Positions 1-27,800 of a stretch of 64,000 bases of DNA are shown piece by piece. Every line of letters starts with the position of its first letter. Position 1 is the first letter of the stretch. A program made the translations under genes and the position numbers. Under the pieces are notes generated by a model. The model was given only the letters and a program-made list of their open reading frames with translations. It was not told where the DNA came from and searched no databases. The DNA lies in assembly GCA_003117195.1 (NCBI GenBank), contig BDSI01000149.1:186001-250000 (forward strand), written 5' to 3'. This stretch comes from Eudorina sp. 2006-703-Eu-15. Taxonomy: Eukaryota > Chlorophyta > Chlorophyceae > Chlamydomonadales > Volvocaceae.

Positions 1-29
1 GGCCACACCCACCCCCGCCGCGGCGCCGC

Positions 30-72
<43 letters not shown>

Positions 73-1461
73 GGCCTCGCCGCCACTGCCGCCGCCGCCG
101 CCGGCCGACTCCGAGGCTTTGGCGCTGGCCGATGACGGGTCGGCGCGCGATCCGGCGGCCTTCCGCGCCGCGATCCTGTCCAGCCCGGAGCGGGTGGCCG
201 GTCTGTCGGCGTTCCCGGACTTCCTGGAGCAGCTCCGGGCGGGTGACCTGGCAGCCCTGCAGGACACGCTGCGCCGCGCGGTGCAGGTGGGTGGGTGGCT
301 GGGTGGGTTCAAGTGAAAAGAGGAAAGAAACCCAGCAACGGACCGGGGCACAACACCCAGAAACACTCAGATGCCTTACGTGGCGAGGTACCTGCATGGC
401 AGTGGAAGAGACAGCGACTGCGCGCGGGCGCGCGGCTGGGGGTGGGTGCGGCTGGGGGTGGGTGCGGCTGGGGGTGGGTGCGGCTGGGGGTGGGTGCGGC
501 CTCCCAAGGAGCCTATCTCGGCTCCGGCTCCGGCTCCGGCTTGGGCTTAGAGCCCAATAATCTGCCACACGGAGCTACTCCAGGGAGGGGTGGCGCCTGC
601 GCGTCTGGAAGATATATTTCCACCGCTTGCCAGCAGCAAACATGCGGTGCTGGCTCGACACAGGCGCAGAGGCAGCGTCCGACCCGCGACCCGTCCGACC
701 CGCGACCCGTCCGACCCAACTGCCGCGGAATCTGCTGCAGGCTGAGCGGACGCGACTGGAGCGCCTGGCGCAGCGGTGGCCGGAGAGGACCATCGACGCA
801 CAGCGGGCGTCCGCACCCGTCCCCAGGTGGGTCGGGGAGGTGGTGGGGTTACAAAGGAGGACAGCCCAGACACACCCAGCCCGGCGGCAAATACTTACCA
901 ACGGTAATGGGGTGGTGGAGAATGTGGTGGGGGCACTACACCGCAGGTTGCAGGGGAGATGGGCGGGGCTGGGGGGGGGTAAAGGGGTGCAGCTGCAGAT
1001 GGGGGGACGGGGGCATGGTACACAGCCGCAGCCGCAGCCTCTGACCCATCTCGCTTGGAACTCTCGCAAGGCTGTAGCACTGACTGCTGTTGCTGCTGCT
1101 GCGGCGGCGGCTTTCTGTGATCGACGGCGTGACGCGGGGCTACGGCCGCAACGACCTCCACCTCCACTGTTGCGACCTTGGGCTGTGACCACGGAAGCGC
1201 GCGCATGGCCGCCGTCGCCGCCGCTTGACACCGACCGCCCGCCGTCTGATCCCCATCCTTACCCCCCCACACCCCTTCACTACCCCTAAACCCCTAACAC
1301 CCCCTACACCCTTCAAAAAAACCCTAAACCCCTTCAAACCCCCTAAACCCCCCTAAACCCCTAAATCCCCCAGGGACACGGTGCAGATCTACAAGCAGCT
1401 CGCGGAAGCTGGCCTCGAGTACGGCCCCGCATTCAGGCTGTTGCGGAACGTGCACGTGCCG
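1..1461 (+). CDS. Partial type I polyketide synthase (dehydratase-like segment), internal exons
   Basis: Three exons join in phase: from before position 1 to 286, 741-826, and 1374 to about 1450. The first follows a GCC/GCN poly-Ala-Pro linker and reads through LSAFPDFLEQLRAGDLAALQ. The second encodes AERTRLERLAQRWPERT. The third encodes YKQLAEAGLEYGPAFRLLRN. The GL-x-YGP-x-F pattern with following hydrophobic residues is the classic start of the PKS dehydratase (double hot-dog) domain, which removes water from the beta-hydroxyacyl chain on the carrier protein. Large type I PKS genes are known from Chlamydomonas-type algae. The open frame stops shortly after the third exon, so a donor near 1450-1460 is needed. 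A possible next piece (AAAAVALGDPSV, about 1600-1640) is only suggestive. I found no ketoreductase, ketosynthase or carrier domain downstream, so the gene may be a fragment or may continue in exons I cannot recognise. Confidence 0.5.
304..440 (+). repeat. R4 dispersed module, copy in PKS intron
   Basis: This copy lies in the intron 287-740. It has a purine-rich head (TCAAGTGAAAAGAGGAAAGA), then a CTTACGTGG...GGTACCTGCAT.GCAGTGGA core followed by alternating CG. The same head and core occur at 9352-9478 in a kinase intron. Shorter heads occur at 10968, 12689 and 16191. Immediately after it, about 440-500 holds four copies of a 16-17 bp GCTGGGGGTGGGTGCG repeat. Confidence 0.7.
1262..1373 (+). 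repeat. Degenerate CCCTAAA telomere-like tract forming the 3' end of a PKS intron
   Basis: The last 110 nt before the exon at 1374 are almost entirely C-rich with repeated CCCCTAAA/CCCTAAACCCC units and a TTCAAAAAAACCC interruption. It ends in CCCCCAG at the acceptor. The strand-specific pyrimidine bias means it acts as the polypyrimidine tract. The unit resembles plant/green-algal telomere repeats (CCCTAAA, CCCTAAAA), but the array is irregular and internal. Confidence 0.6.
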
Positions 1462-4400
1462 TTACCGGACAACTGAAAGAACAGAAAACTATTGGGACGA
1501 GCTGGACTTCCTGCCAATGCAGGCCCGCGCGCCCCCAGACAAGGACCCACGGGGCGGTGGAGAGCGGGCGTGTCGAGAGGGAGGGAGATGCCGGCCGAGG
1601 GGGGCGCCGCGGCTGCCGTGGCCCTCGGTGATCCGAGCGTGTAGGGCCCCCAACAAGGGCCCCCAACGGCACGATGCTCCGTGCTGCCGTCTTAATGCTG
1701 CCTGATGTCTGGCTGCTCGGGTTGCCACTTGGTGGCTCGGTGCGCTGCACCCGCTCTGCATCGCGGGGCCGCCCTCTCGGCGGTCGGCGATGCGCAGTCC
1801 GCGTGGGGTCGCCGCCTCCGCCTCCGCCTCCAGGTGGTGGCTTTCGGGTGGTGCCGCTGGGTCCAGGGGTGGCGTGAGGAATGGGGACAGCATCTACACA
1901 TGGGCCTTATCCTAGAGATGATTCTGAGATTTACCTTGGCTGGGGGGCTGCACTTGGGGGCTGCACTTCCGCGGGTTGCACTTGGTGTTGGGGAGGGCGG
2001 GGAGTGTTGCATCGCTGGGGAGGGCGGGGAGGACATCATTGCTCTGACTCGGTAGTACGTAGCCTGCGTTGCCTTCGCGGCCGCCGCTGCGGCGGCTTGC
2101 GAACGCCCGCATAGCCGGTACAGCTGAGCTGCTGGGCAGGAACCGGTAGTGTCTGGGACGGGGAGGGGGGCCGCGCGGACGCCAGGTCATCAACTTTGAT
2201 GGCCTCGCAGCGTCGCAGGTCCCGACCCTTGGCCGCGAGATGGAGGGAGGGAGTCTGACGGACCGCCGAACTTCACAGATGTGAAGCGTGAAGCCTTCAA
2301 CAGGTGGAGACCCGCGTCACGTCACCGCCTGCACTTGGCGCTTGGGAGGTGATGAAAGTGTAAATCGAGGGCGGCAGGCCCACCGCCTCCCCCGTCCCAC
2401 CCGTTGACGTGGACGTTCCTCCTGTCCGGGCCCAAGCAGCTCAGGGTTCTTTTCCTTTTCCTAAAACACATGCAGCGTGCGACTCCGCTCTCTGCCAGTG
2501 ATGCACCGAGAACCCCAACATCTAATAATCCTCAACGCGGCCCCAACCGAGGCACCAGATGCATCCCCGCCTCCCCCCTACTAGCTCAGCAGCGCACTGC
2601 CGCACCTCACCTCCGACCCCGGGCGGTGACCCGACCCCGGGTTGCGCCTCTCCTGCCCCGAAATCGTTCGCTTCGACGTCTTTGCACCTTTCGACGTTGG
2701 GCCCGCCCAGCTCTCCTGCCAGTGCGCAGCACGCGCGCGCACCCACCGTCACGCGCCTCCGCCTACCGCCTACCGACTGCATCACACCACACCGCACCGC
2801 ACCACAGCTCAGCTCAGCTCAGCTCAGCGCCAGCTCAGCGCACTGCGCTGCGAACTCGAGCACATCGTGTCCCTCCCTCCCTCCCGGCACACCCCCGCCT
2901 GCAGTAGTGCATGCGTGGCCGGGCCGCCGCTGTGGTGGCCTGCGCCCCACCCTAGACCCCCCGGGGCCCTCGGGACCCTCCGGGTGGATTGCCGCAAGCA
3001 CCCACCCACCCACCCTCCAGGGTTCCACACCCGACAGGGTTCCACACCCGACAGGCGTACCACATCATCATACCAGTGCGGCGGGCCATCCGCAGCGGCT
3101 GGCAGGAACCGTCGCGGCCTCTTCACCTGAACCCCACCCCCCCGCGTGCTCCACCTCCCGCCAACCCGACCGAAGTGATATGACCGACTGCCACCCAGGA
3201 AAGCTGCCACCCTCGCACCACCGCCGCCACGCGCCACCGCGACCACCAGCGGACAAGCCCGCCGCAACAGAGGGTGGATGGGGGGCGGGCGGCACGAAAC
3301 GCACCACACGCTGACGCTTCGCCCCCGGTAAGCAAGGAGCAAGCCAGGCCAGGCCCCAGCGTAATCGCCACCGCACATACGGTCGGCGCAGGACCACAGT
3401 TGGGCAGGGCTGCTCGACCGCGCCCGATTGACAAGAGGCACAAGGGCCAGGCCCCCCCAGTCCCTCCAAAGGCCGCAGCCACAACGCCGGTCCGTTGAGA
3501 CGCGAGCCGCATATGGTTCGGAGGTGGTTGGGGGGCCACAAGAACGTACACAAAGACACATCACCCGCGGCGACGCGAGAATCGCGGGCGGCCGGCCCTG
3601 TCGCGTGGCGGCCCTCTAACCTCTTAACCCAGAAGATTAATGCAGCCCCGCAGCAGCAACAGCCACCGCCGCCAGCAGTACCGGCGGCATCGGAAGCCAT
3701 CTGTCCGAAACCTCCCGTGCAGGCGCCTCAAAGAGTTGCCGCACTTATGCCGTAACTTATGACAAGTCGGTCCACAGGTGCGCGCAGGTGCGTTTTTGTG
3801 GTGTGTCGATACAGGCGGGTTGAGCTTGCGTGCGTGTGTTAAAGAGGACTGAGCCACGAGAAGTGAAGTCCAGCGCAGTAGTCGTGCGTGCGTGTGCGTG
3901 TGTGTGTGCGTGTGTTGCTTGGGCAGGCAGAACACGCGCGCAGAACACCTGCTGCGGAGGGGGTGACTGGGTCGTCCCTTCGAAAGGCACCGAACCCAGA
4001 GATGATGCAGGCACACGCGGTTCAGACACTGCTCGCCAGCAGACGCCCGAAGCCGGAAGGTGGGCGTACCCCAAAGAAGCCCGGCCGCACCCAAGCGACG
4101 CCACCAGCAACAAAAAATATCAATGTGGCAGGCAGCAGTGGCGCACCGCAGCAGTCACGGACAGACAGCCACGGAATGCCCGCCGGCCGCCGGCGCGACC
4201 CGCCCCTGACGACCCGCCCTACTCGCCTCCAGCCACGTCACCGCACCCGGGGGCCAACCTCCCGCCGCCCGAAGCTGTCGCCCAAAAGCGGGCGCCGGCG
4301 CCACCGCCGTTCGGAGCTCGGTGCCGCAGCTGGGTCCCGCCCGCGCCTTGCGGGTTGCGGTGGTGTGCCCCTCCTCCTCCTCATCCTCCTTCCCCTCCTC

Positions 4401-6116
4401 CTTTCCTTGCTTGCGCCTCGCATTGGATGGGGGCGTTATTGTGCGCCTCAGTCGCGCTCCAACATCCCGATCGGCGGCCAAGTGCTGTGCTCGTCCATCT
4501 GCAGTACAGTTGTACGGCTTCAGAGCGTAGGATGCATCCAGGGTGCTAGGTCGCTTGCCGCCACCACCAACAGCAGCAGCAGCAGTGGCAGCAGCGGCAG
4601 CCGTCAGGTTCCGGCGCGGCCGCGAGAATGACCAGAACGACGCATCGCTACAGCTGGTACCACCACCTCCACCACCACTGCCACTATCACCACCACCACC
4701 ACTGCTGGCGTCCACCACCCTCTCCCTACCCGTCGGCAGCATCAGTAATAACTCTCATGTGCATGCAAACACCCCGCGGAGGCACCCAGCCGCAGCCGCT
4801 TCCCAAAACTCATCCGTGTGGTCCGGCATCCAGTACTGCGCGTCATTGACCCTGCCATCCCCCTAGCTAGCAACCCCGCCAAGGCTTATTGATGGACACG
4901 TGTTCATTCCTGCCCTCCCCCCGCCGCAGCCATACACACACCACGCGTGCACCCTCCTCCCCGCCAACCCAGCGACGCAGCGGCACCTCAGGGCCACCCA
5001 CCGACGACGCCCTGCCAAGCAGCGGCACCAGGGACGCGGGGCGTAGCGGGCAACGGGGCAGCGGGAAACGGACCCTCCACAACCGTCCGTCCGTCCGTCC
5101 GTCCGTCCGCCGGTCCGCCCGGGGCCCCCGAAGAAGGTGTCACCGGGGGCCGTTCCGGGGGCCAGCGCTTGACCGCGCATCTGCCCGCCATAGCCGCCCG
5201 CCCGCCCTCCTGCCCCACGGCCGAGATCCAGGCTGCGAAAGCCGCCGATGGGTCACCGCCTCCGGGGCACAGCCCCCAGGTACCCAATGCTGGGCCTCCG
5301 CCTCCTCCGCCTCCTCCAATGTCCACTCCCTCCAACCCCACCGCGCCAACGCCAACCCCCAACCACAACAACTCAAGAGGCCCGGGGAGGCCTTCCTAAG
5401 GCTCCGGGGCATCCGGACGCCCCCCCGGGGGCCCGGCACCACCCCGGGTAGGGCCGGGTATTGCCGGGGAACGTTCCTGGGTCGAGTTTGGGTCTGTTTT
5501 GATCTGGAGGGCCGAGGTATCAACAGAGACACCTCCGCGGGGGACGTCGTCGCAGACGTGACACGCCACAGCCGCATGCGCCCAGTACACGTGTGCTCAT
5601 TCCCCAAATCCCCAAACGGCAATGCGAAACGGCAATGCGAGAAATCAGTCGACCCAAACCTCCATCCATTTCATACACACACACACACCCCGCAGCACTC
5701 CAGCTGCACCCGCAGTTCGTCCATTGACTCATTCATTTGTTCATTGCAGACCACCGCACACATCACAACATCCTCGCTGAACCCATGCACACACGCCAGC
5801 GGCCAGTGTCGGCCCGGCAGATATGTAACGATTCACACGCACACACACAGTCTTATCTAAACACACACACGCACCACCTATGCACGTACGCTCCTTGTGC
5901 CTGGTCGAGGGTGCCGCTATGCTGCAGCCGTGGCGGCGGCGGCGGCGCCGCCGCCGCCGGCAGAGCCGTCACGGAGGACGCGAACTTGTCCCCCGTTTCC
6001 GCGAGCTGGCTGTCGGGAGGGGCGTCTCGATCGCTTCCCCTCCGTCCGCCGCAGCTGCAGCGCGGCAGGGCGGGCGTCCACCTTCCGCCTATCCTTCAAC
6101 CCTTACCCCTTAAACC
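1462..6116. other. No confident gene; GC-rich low-complexity interval
   Basis: Between the last PKS-like exon and the kinase stop codon I see no conserved protein. The interval contains an R2-type module at 3839-3895 (GAGGACTGAGCC...GTCCAGCG followed by GT-rich sequence), a (GTCC)n run near 5085-5110, CA-rich stretches near 5670-5690 and 5840-5880, and GCC-rich runs near 5930-5960. Open frames here are long only because stops are rare at this GC content. They overlap on both strands and lack domains. It probably comprises remaining PKS introns or 3' sequence plus the kinase 3' UTR. Confidence 0.5.
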
Positions 6117-21557
<15,441 letters not shown>

Positions 21558-23215
21558 ATAGCAACCCGCCTGGCCAAACCGTGAGCGCCATTTCCGTCGA
21601 ACTTACTTGGCTGTGCATAGCTCTGACAGGAAAAGATTACCAAAAGGACCAGGACCGAGCGTACCATCCCAAGTCCTCCTCTCCGCCAGCATCTCATAAG
21701 CTATCACATCTGTTGGAAGTCACTCATATCAATTCATTTTCTTCATGAGGACAGAGACGCATAGGCCGTTCCGGACAAGAGCTGTGTGCTGCTTACGCAA
21801 TACGATTATAACTCAGAACCTTAGCACAACTTAAGGAAGACAAATTGGTGCATCAGGATTCAGGAATGACCAGCAAAGTACCGAGACTCTTGCGCCAGGG
21901 AGTTTGGCAAACAAGGACTGCCTGACAGAAAATTGCCGTGCAATGTGTCAATTCCAATGCACTAGTTATTCGTATAAGGCGACTTGGCGAGTATACGCAC
22001 ATTCTGAAGCAAACTTGTGCACAACAGCGTACGGCTCCATTCACTTGTACGTTGCGAGCCGACCGTTGGCTTGGTTAGGAAGTGGGTGTTCAAATTTCTC
22101 TAGTTGAGTTGTATCCCCCTTTACGTTTACGTGTTTATAAACTCTGTCGTTCGCGGGGGCTGCTTTATGCTCCCCGCACAAGTTCACCCTGCGTTCACCC
22201 TGCGCGTGCTCACGTGCACCCAAGAGCTCTTGGTCATACCAGGTGGCAAGATTGGACCAGGTGGCTTAGAAATTTCCCTGCAGTGCAATGGCGCGCAAAA
22301 ACATCGGGGACTACTGCCAGGCCTTGCCAGGATACGTCAGGACGTGCACCCGGCCCAGCACTAGCAGCCTGCTGGACCTGGGACGTGCACGTGTATCGTA
22401 AGACTGTTTGCACTTGCACCATGCACATGATGATAAGAACCTTGCAAACCTTCACAGCGGACCCTTGCGGACCCCGCCTGACCCCGTGCTGGCCCCGCGC
22501 ATATACCGGTATCGGCGCCCGTGGTGCGCGGCCGCGGGCATCCCGTCCATCGCCCTCTGCTTTGCCAGCATCTGCCTAGAGTTCCTGTGCGAGGGTTAAT
22601 TTCCTCCCCGGAGTACTGTCAGCACTGTTTCTTGCACTTCAACCTAGCCATCCCGAGCAATACAGGGCCAATGTGGATACACTCAAGTTCAGCCCGAAGA
22701 CATCCAGGGAACAACGCCATGGCGGGCCGATGTCATGGAATAGGGGTAAGGGTCTTGGGAAGCGTTCGGTCAATGGGTTGCTGTTTGAGGGCTGGGGCAG
22801 CAGGTCTGTTCCTTGGTGGTCTTTACAAATAACAACGACCAGTTACTAGTTTCAGCTTCAGGGCGATACCATCGCTATCCGTGTGAAGAAACGGAATGCG
22901 TAAATTAGGGTGGGTCTGACTTCGTTCCGCTTCCCTGTGTCGGAACTTCGTACAGCAATCCATGAGCCGATGGCAGGCATTGCAATGTCAGCGCAGTTCC
23001 TGGAAACGTAAGTTTAAGCCGAGCACATATAATAGAGAATTTTAACTGCATCCGCTTGCATCCTGCTATTTTCTTTGACAGCCTTAGTCAGTCCCGTACT
23101 GCATCATAAAACCAGCAATTATCCATAGCCTTGGCAATCGCATTGTGAGTACAATACGCATGAATTTCAAATTAATAAAACCCTAAGCCCATGTTGATGC
23201 ACCGTCGATGGAAAA
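21558..23215. promoter_or_regulatory. Lower-GC divergent intergenic region between kinase (-) and exostosin gene (+)
   Basis: GC content falls clearly, with AT-rich words such as AATTAATAAAA at 23170-23180, about 40 nt before the + strand ATG at 23216. No conserved protein or RNA gene is visible. A more GC-rich patch lies at about 22100-22600. The kinase's missing first exon and signal peptide should lie in the minus strand here. The region probably contains both promoters. Confidence 0.5.
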
Positions 23216-24794
23216 ATGTTACGCGGGCCAGAACTGCGCCAGTATTACGCATTTCTTTGCCTGCTGGTCTTATGCGGCCATAGTCAGATTACCTGTTCGC
23301 AAAAGCAAAGCATTGACAACTTCAAGGAAATCAAGATGACTTGCCCCGAAAGCTGCTCTCAACGGGGCAACTGCAACGCCGAGGAGGGCAATTGTGAATG
23401 CCAGTTTGGATTTGGATTGATTGAATATCCTGTAGATCACCGAGATGAACCGTTTGAGGCAGGTTGTAAACACGTGGCAGCGGGACGGCGGGGAGTAGTT
23501 CGTTCGGGCTCGTTCAAATCCGCAGGAACCATGTTCACGATTGATGAAGGCTGCCGCGTCTACGAAAACTGCTTCGTGTCCAGGTGGTTCGTAGTTTCGA
23601 CTTCCGTACCTCGTTAACGAATCCCCTCTCCACCCGTCTCATCGCCCGACCCTCGCCGGCAGGGCACGACTGCAGCATCCCGCTAATTCCAGCTTGCATG
23701 TCATCTCTCCGCGACGGTGCCGTACCGCAATACGGACTCGCCTTCCCCAAGAACTGCTATTGCTACCGGCAGCTGCAGCGTATCTCATGCAGCGGCGAGT
23801 TTTGGAAAGACCCGCGGGTCTGCAGCCACCCGGTACGACCGGGTACGACCCAAAGCCGCCTCGCCCACTCCCCCTTAACACTGCCCACTCACGCAAGACC
23901 CAACTTACCCCCCCTCATAGTGCTGAACCCGCAACTCGTCCTGACGCTACCTCTCGCTAGCTCGAACCCTGTCGTCACAACCTGCTCTCACGAACCGCAG
24001 CCGCCCACACTCGGCGTCATGTACACGGCCACCAATCCTGTCGCTGCGTGCCGCGGCAGTTTGCCGTACAACTTCACGCACCCGCGCGACCCCATACAAA
24101 ACCCTGTCGCGTGTCAAACACATTCCCCGCGCCGGCGGCAGGTGTTTTCGTCGTGGCACGAGGTGCATTGTTACGAGTATCCGGATGTGCCGGAGGAGCA
24201 ACAGCTTTCTGAACCCCACCACAGGAACTACACCGAGTACCTGGTCTGGAAAAGCGGCGTGAGGAAGGTGAGCCCATCTCGCGGCGGTGCCGCACCGTAA
24301 CCACCGCCGCCGCAGCTCGTTACGACCGCCACCCTCGCCCCCGCTCGACGTCGCAGCAACACCTAGCGCTTCGCCTACAGCCCCCCATCCAGTTGAGCTA
24401 GATGCCGTACTTGTGTCCTCCGTCGTACCTCCTGGGTGTCGTACCACACAGGAGGGTGTAGACGGTCCGGACGCCTTCCAGCTGGTAGCTGCCACGCCGG
24501 CGCCGTTGCGCAGCCGGGGCGGCTACCAAGTGGTTCCCCTGGACCGCTGCCCAAACCGGTGCGGCCCGGGGATCCTGGGATGGGTGGCGAAGGGCACGAA
24601 GGGCACGGGGGCTGTCACCTGCGGGCCCACGCGACACAATACGGCAGCGGCTGACGACTAATGGCGCTGAGGCACTTTCGTGGCGTGGGGTGGGGTTACC
24701 CCACCGATAGGTGGGGCTGAAGAGAGGCTCCGTGCGGTCCCCGACCGTCGTTCATGCTGTACGTCCAACGGTAAATAACCTCCAACGGTCTGTT

Positions 24795-24990
24795 AGCGCA
24801 GGTGGTAGCGCAGCTGGTAACGCAGCTGGTAGCGCAGCTATAGCGCAGCTGGTAGCGCAGCTGATAGCGCAGCTGATAGCGCAGCTAGTAGCGCAGCTGG
24901 TAGCGCAGCTGGTAGCGCAGCTGGTAGCGCAGCTGGTAGCGCAGCTGGTAGCGCAGCTGGTAGCGCAGCTGGTCGCGCAGCTACCCGATA
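24795..24990 (+). repeat. 12-bp minisatellite GCGCAGCTGGTA, about 16 units
   Basis: It lies in the exostosin gene between the 24.45 kb exon and the EGF exon. The unit varies (GGTA, GATA, AGTA, ATA). Each unit carries the palindrome CAGCTG. It encodes QLVA/QLIA repeats in one frame, but nothing indicates it is translated. Confidence 0.9.
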
Positions 24991-25826
24991 CCCGCAGCCG
25001 CCATCGCCAAATCGCACCCACACCCGTCACCGACCTATGGCCCCTCGCCCCTCGCCACACCGCCCCGGACCACCCACCCGTCGACTGCGCACTCACCCTG
25101 CCGTGTTGCTGCGGCGACCGCGGCGTGTGCGTGGTGGCGGGTGCGGAGCCCACCTGCGCATGTACGCCCTTCAACAGCGGCCCCGCGTGCGAACGGTCCG
25201 AGTCATGCGCACTGCCCCCTGGCCTGCTCCGGCCGGGGAACCTGCCAGTCCAACGGCTTTCGCCACTGCCGCCCGGGCTTCTGGGGCGCCGGCTGCGCGA
25301 GGAGCCGGGCGTTCTCGGCCGCAGGTATGAATCTGGGTCACTGACTGCGGGTGTGGCGGGCGGCGGGGAAGGGGTGCGGTCTTGACGGAATACGGTATGG
25401 GATAGGGTCTCTTGTTGCGACGAGCGCCTCTTTTCCCTCTGCCCTTTCATTCGCCAGCGTCCATCTGCCTTCCACGAGCATGCTGCAGTGGGCCCTGGGG
25501 GGAACGTAGCTCACTTCTGGGTGCCGTACCGGTCGCCCGGGGCCGGGGCCGGGGGCCGGGGCCGGGGGCCGGGGCCGCAACTGGGGCCGGCGCCGCAGGG
25601 TTGGGGCCATGTGGCGCGGTGCGCCCGCACCCGTTTGCTGGGCCATGTTTCGATGTTTTGTAATGCGCAGCCTTCGGACCACTCGTTGGGTGGACTGTGC
25701 AGTGACCCGGACTGCCACAGCGGGCAGCGGGCCCCAGGGAGCGATCGGTACGTCATCGGGTGTACACCCTGTACGGCACATCCATAGAGCATGTACAGCT
25801 GTGCGTCCATCCGTACATGGGTGGTG

Positions 25827-25887
25827 TTTGGATATAAGAGACCCGCTCGACCCAAACCAAGTACCAACACACTTGCCATACCAACCA
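25827..25887 (+). repeat. R3 dispersed module in exostosin intron
   Basis: GTGTTTGGATATAAGAGACC then CCCAAACCAAGTACCAACAC and CTTGCCATACC. It shares a run of about 19 identical bases with the copy at 17168-17224. Confidence 0.7.
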
Positions 25888-26133
25888 TGGGTGGGGTCCA
25901 TGATGCCGGGGAGCCAACCAGGGGCTGCAATCAAGTGGACGACTTCAGCTCTGACATGCCTCCCGCGGCGTTCCCTCCCCTCTCGGGCCCTCTCACCCCC
26001 TCCTGGCGCACGACGCGGCCGCAGAGTGGACGCCCCACCCCACCGAGCTCCGGATCTACATGTACGACTTACCGGCCACCGTGTCGTACATGCGGCCGAG
26101 CGACGATGGCTGGTGGGTGTCCGGGGCGGGGGC

Positions 26134-26191
<58 letters not shown>
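26134..26191 (+). repeat. (CTG)n trinucleotide repeat, about 19 units
   Basis: A perfect CTG run starts about 20 nt after the GTGGGT donor of exon 26025-26112, so it lies in the intron. It is followed at 26430-26490 by CTCCTC-rich pyrimidine sequence leading to the next acceptor. Confidence 0.95.
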
Positions 26192-26194
<3 letters not shown>

Positions 26195-27800
26195 CGCGCT
26201 GCAGTCCGGCCGGGGTCGCCGGCGTTATCGCACCCACACCCACCCAGCGCATCCCCTGTCGTCGGAGAAGGGCCGCTGGGCAAGAGCTGACGTCACCGAC
26301 CCACCCCACCTTGTGCCGTACCTCAGAGGCCTCGCCCGTATCGTCGCGGCTCTCCCCTATCCCCACACCCGTGGGGTTTGCACCCTCTGCTGGCCGCCGC
26401 GTCTCGGTTTTCGTCACCTTCCTCCTCCTCCCCTGCCTTCCTCTCCTCCTCCTCCTCCTCTTCCTCCTCCTCTTCCACCTCTTCTTAATCTTACGCGTTC
26501 TCTTCGTTGGACCGGCCAGGCCCCTGCACCATTCCATCTACCTAGCGGAAACCGACCTCTACCAGCGCCTGCTGGGGGGCACGGAACACCGCACAGAAAA
26601 CCCGTGGTGAGTCGTAAGGCACCTGGTACGAGATCGTGACCCCCCACTGGTACGGCACATGGTGCTTTGCCGCACCTTGCTCTGCTGGGAAATGCTGTTG
26701 CAAACGTGTGCTGCCAACCGCTGCTTGTGAGTGTTGAGCTCAGTGACAGTTGTCGTTGACGGTTATCGTTGACATGTGGTGAGGCTGCTTCCCATCGGCT
26801 CTGTTTCGCGGGCCCGTCGAAGCCACCCTCACCCGCGGGTCTCACAAGACGGCACGGCACGACTCTACCACCCCCGTATGATCCTATGACACTCCGCCCC
26901 TCCCCCCCCCGGCCCTCGCCCCCCCCTTCGCCCCGGCGCCTGGGGGAACCCCGGGAGGCCAATCTGTTGTACATCCCGACGCACACCTATTACTACACCG
27001 GTGCGTAGGCGCCCCTGGAGGGGCGGCTGGGGGGGGGGGTTCCCTGGAGACCCCCACAGCTGCGGAGAGATGTCGGGGGAAGTCACCTCACCCAGCACGT
27101 CGTGCCTACCAACGCCGTCCTCGCCCCTCCCCGGCTCTGGACCCAGACGTCCGTCCTCAATTCCAACTCCTTCCCGCGGCCGGCCTCTATCTGTTGTCGC
27201 ACCGCCACCACCACCAGGCAACCTGGGTTTCCCCGGGCCCCACTTCGCCTCCGTCTTCCGCCACGTCCGGGAGCACTACCCCCCTGGTGGAACCTGACGG
27301 GCGGTCGGAACCACTTGGCGGCCGCCTCCAACGCGAGCCGGTTCTGCTTCGCCCCGATGGGCTTCGGCTGGGGCATCCGACCAAGTCAGGCGGTCTACGC
27401 GGGATGCGTCCCCGTCATGACACAGGACCACGTGTGGCCGGTAGGAGGGCGCTCCGCGGGGTGCCCGAGGAGACCGCGGGGTTGTCGGAGGAGACCGCGG
27501 GGTTGTCGGAGGGTGGGTTTAGAGTGCCGGGGTGCAGTCGGATGTGGCCGGTAGGATGGCGCGGGGTGCTGCCGGGTGTCGTAGGCTGCCGCCGGGCACC
27601 GGAGGTGTCGCGGGGGGAGGTCGAACCGCTAGGGGTAGGTGGGAAGAAGCGCAGAGTGGAGGGCGACTTCGGTACGCTGGAATGCCAAAATCTGTGTGGG
27701 GAACCAATTCATGGGCTTCGAATGGGCTTCAAGGCACTAAGTGGCGGAGCGGCCCCGGCACAGCACAGTCTATAGCTCGGGCGGGAGGCGTCGGCCGCGC

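Noticed and set aside
1930..2055. Possible second half of the PKS dehydratase (LAGGLHLGAALP)
   Set aside because: It resembles the D-x-x-LHLGAAL region, but a GGCTGCACTTGGGG direct repeat explains it and there is no suitable acceptor.
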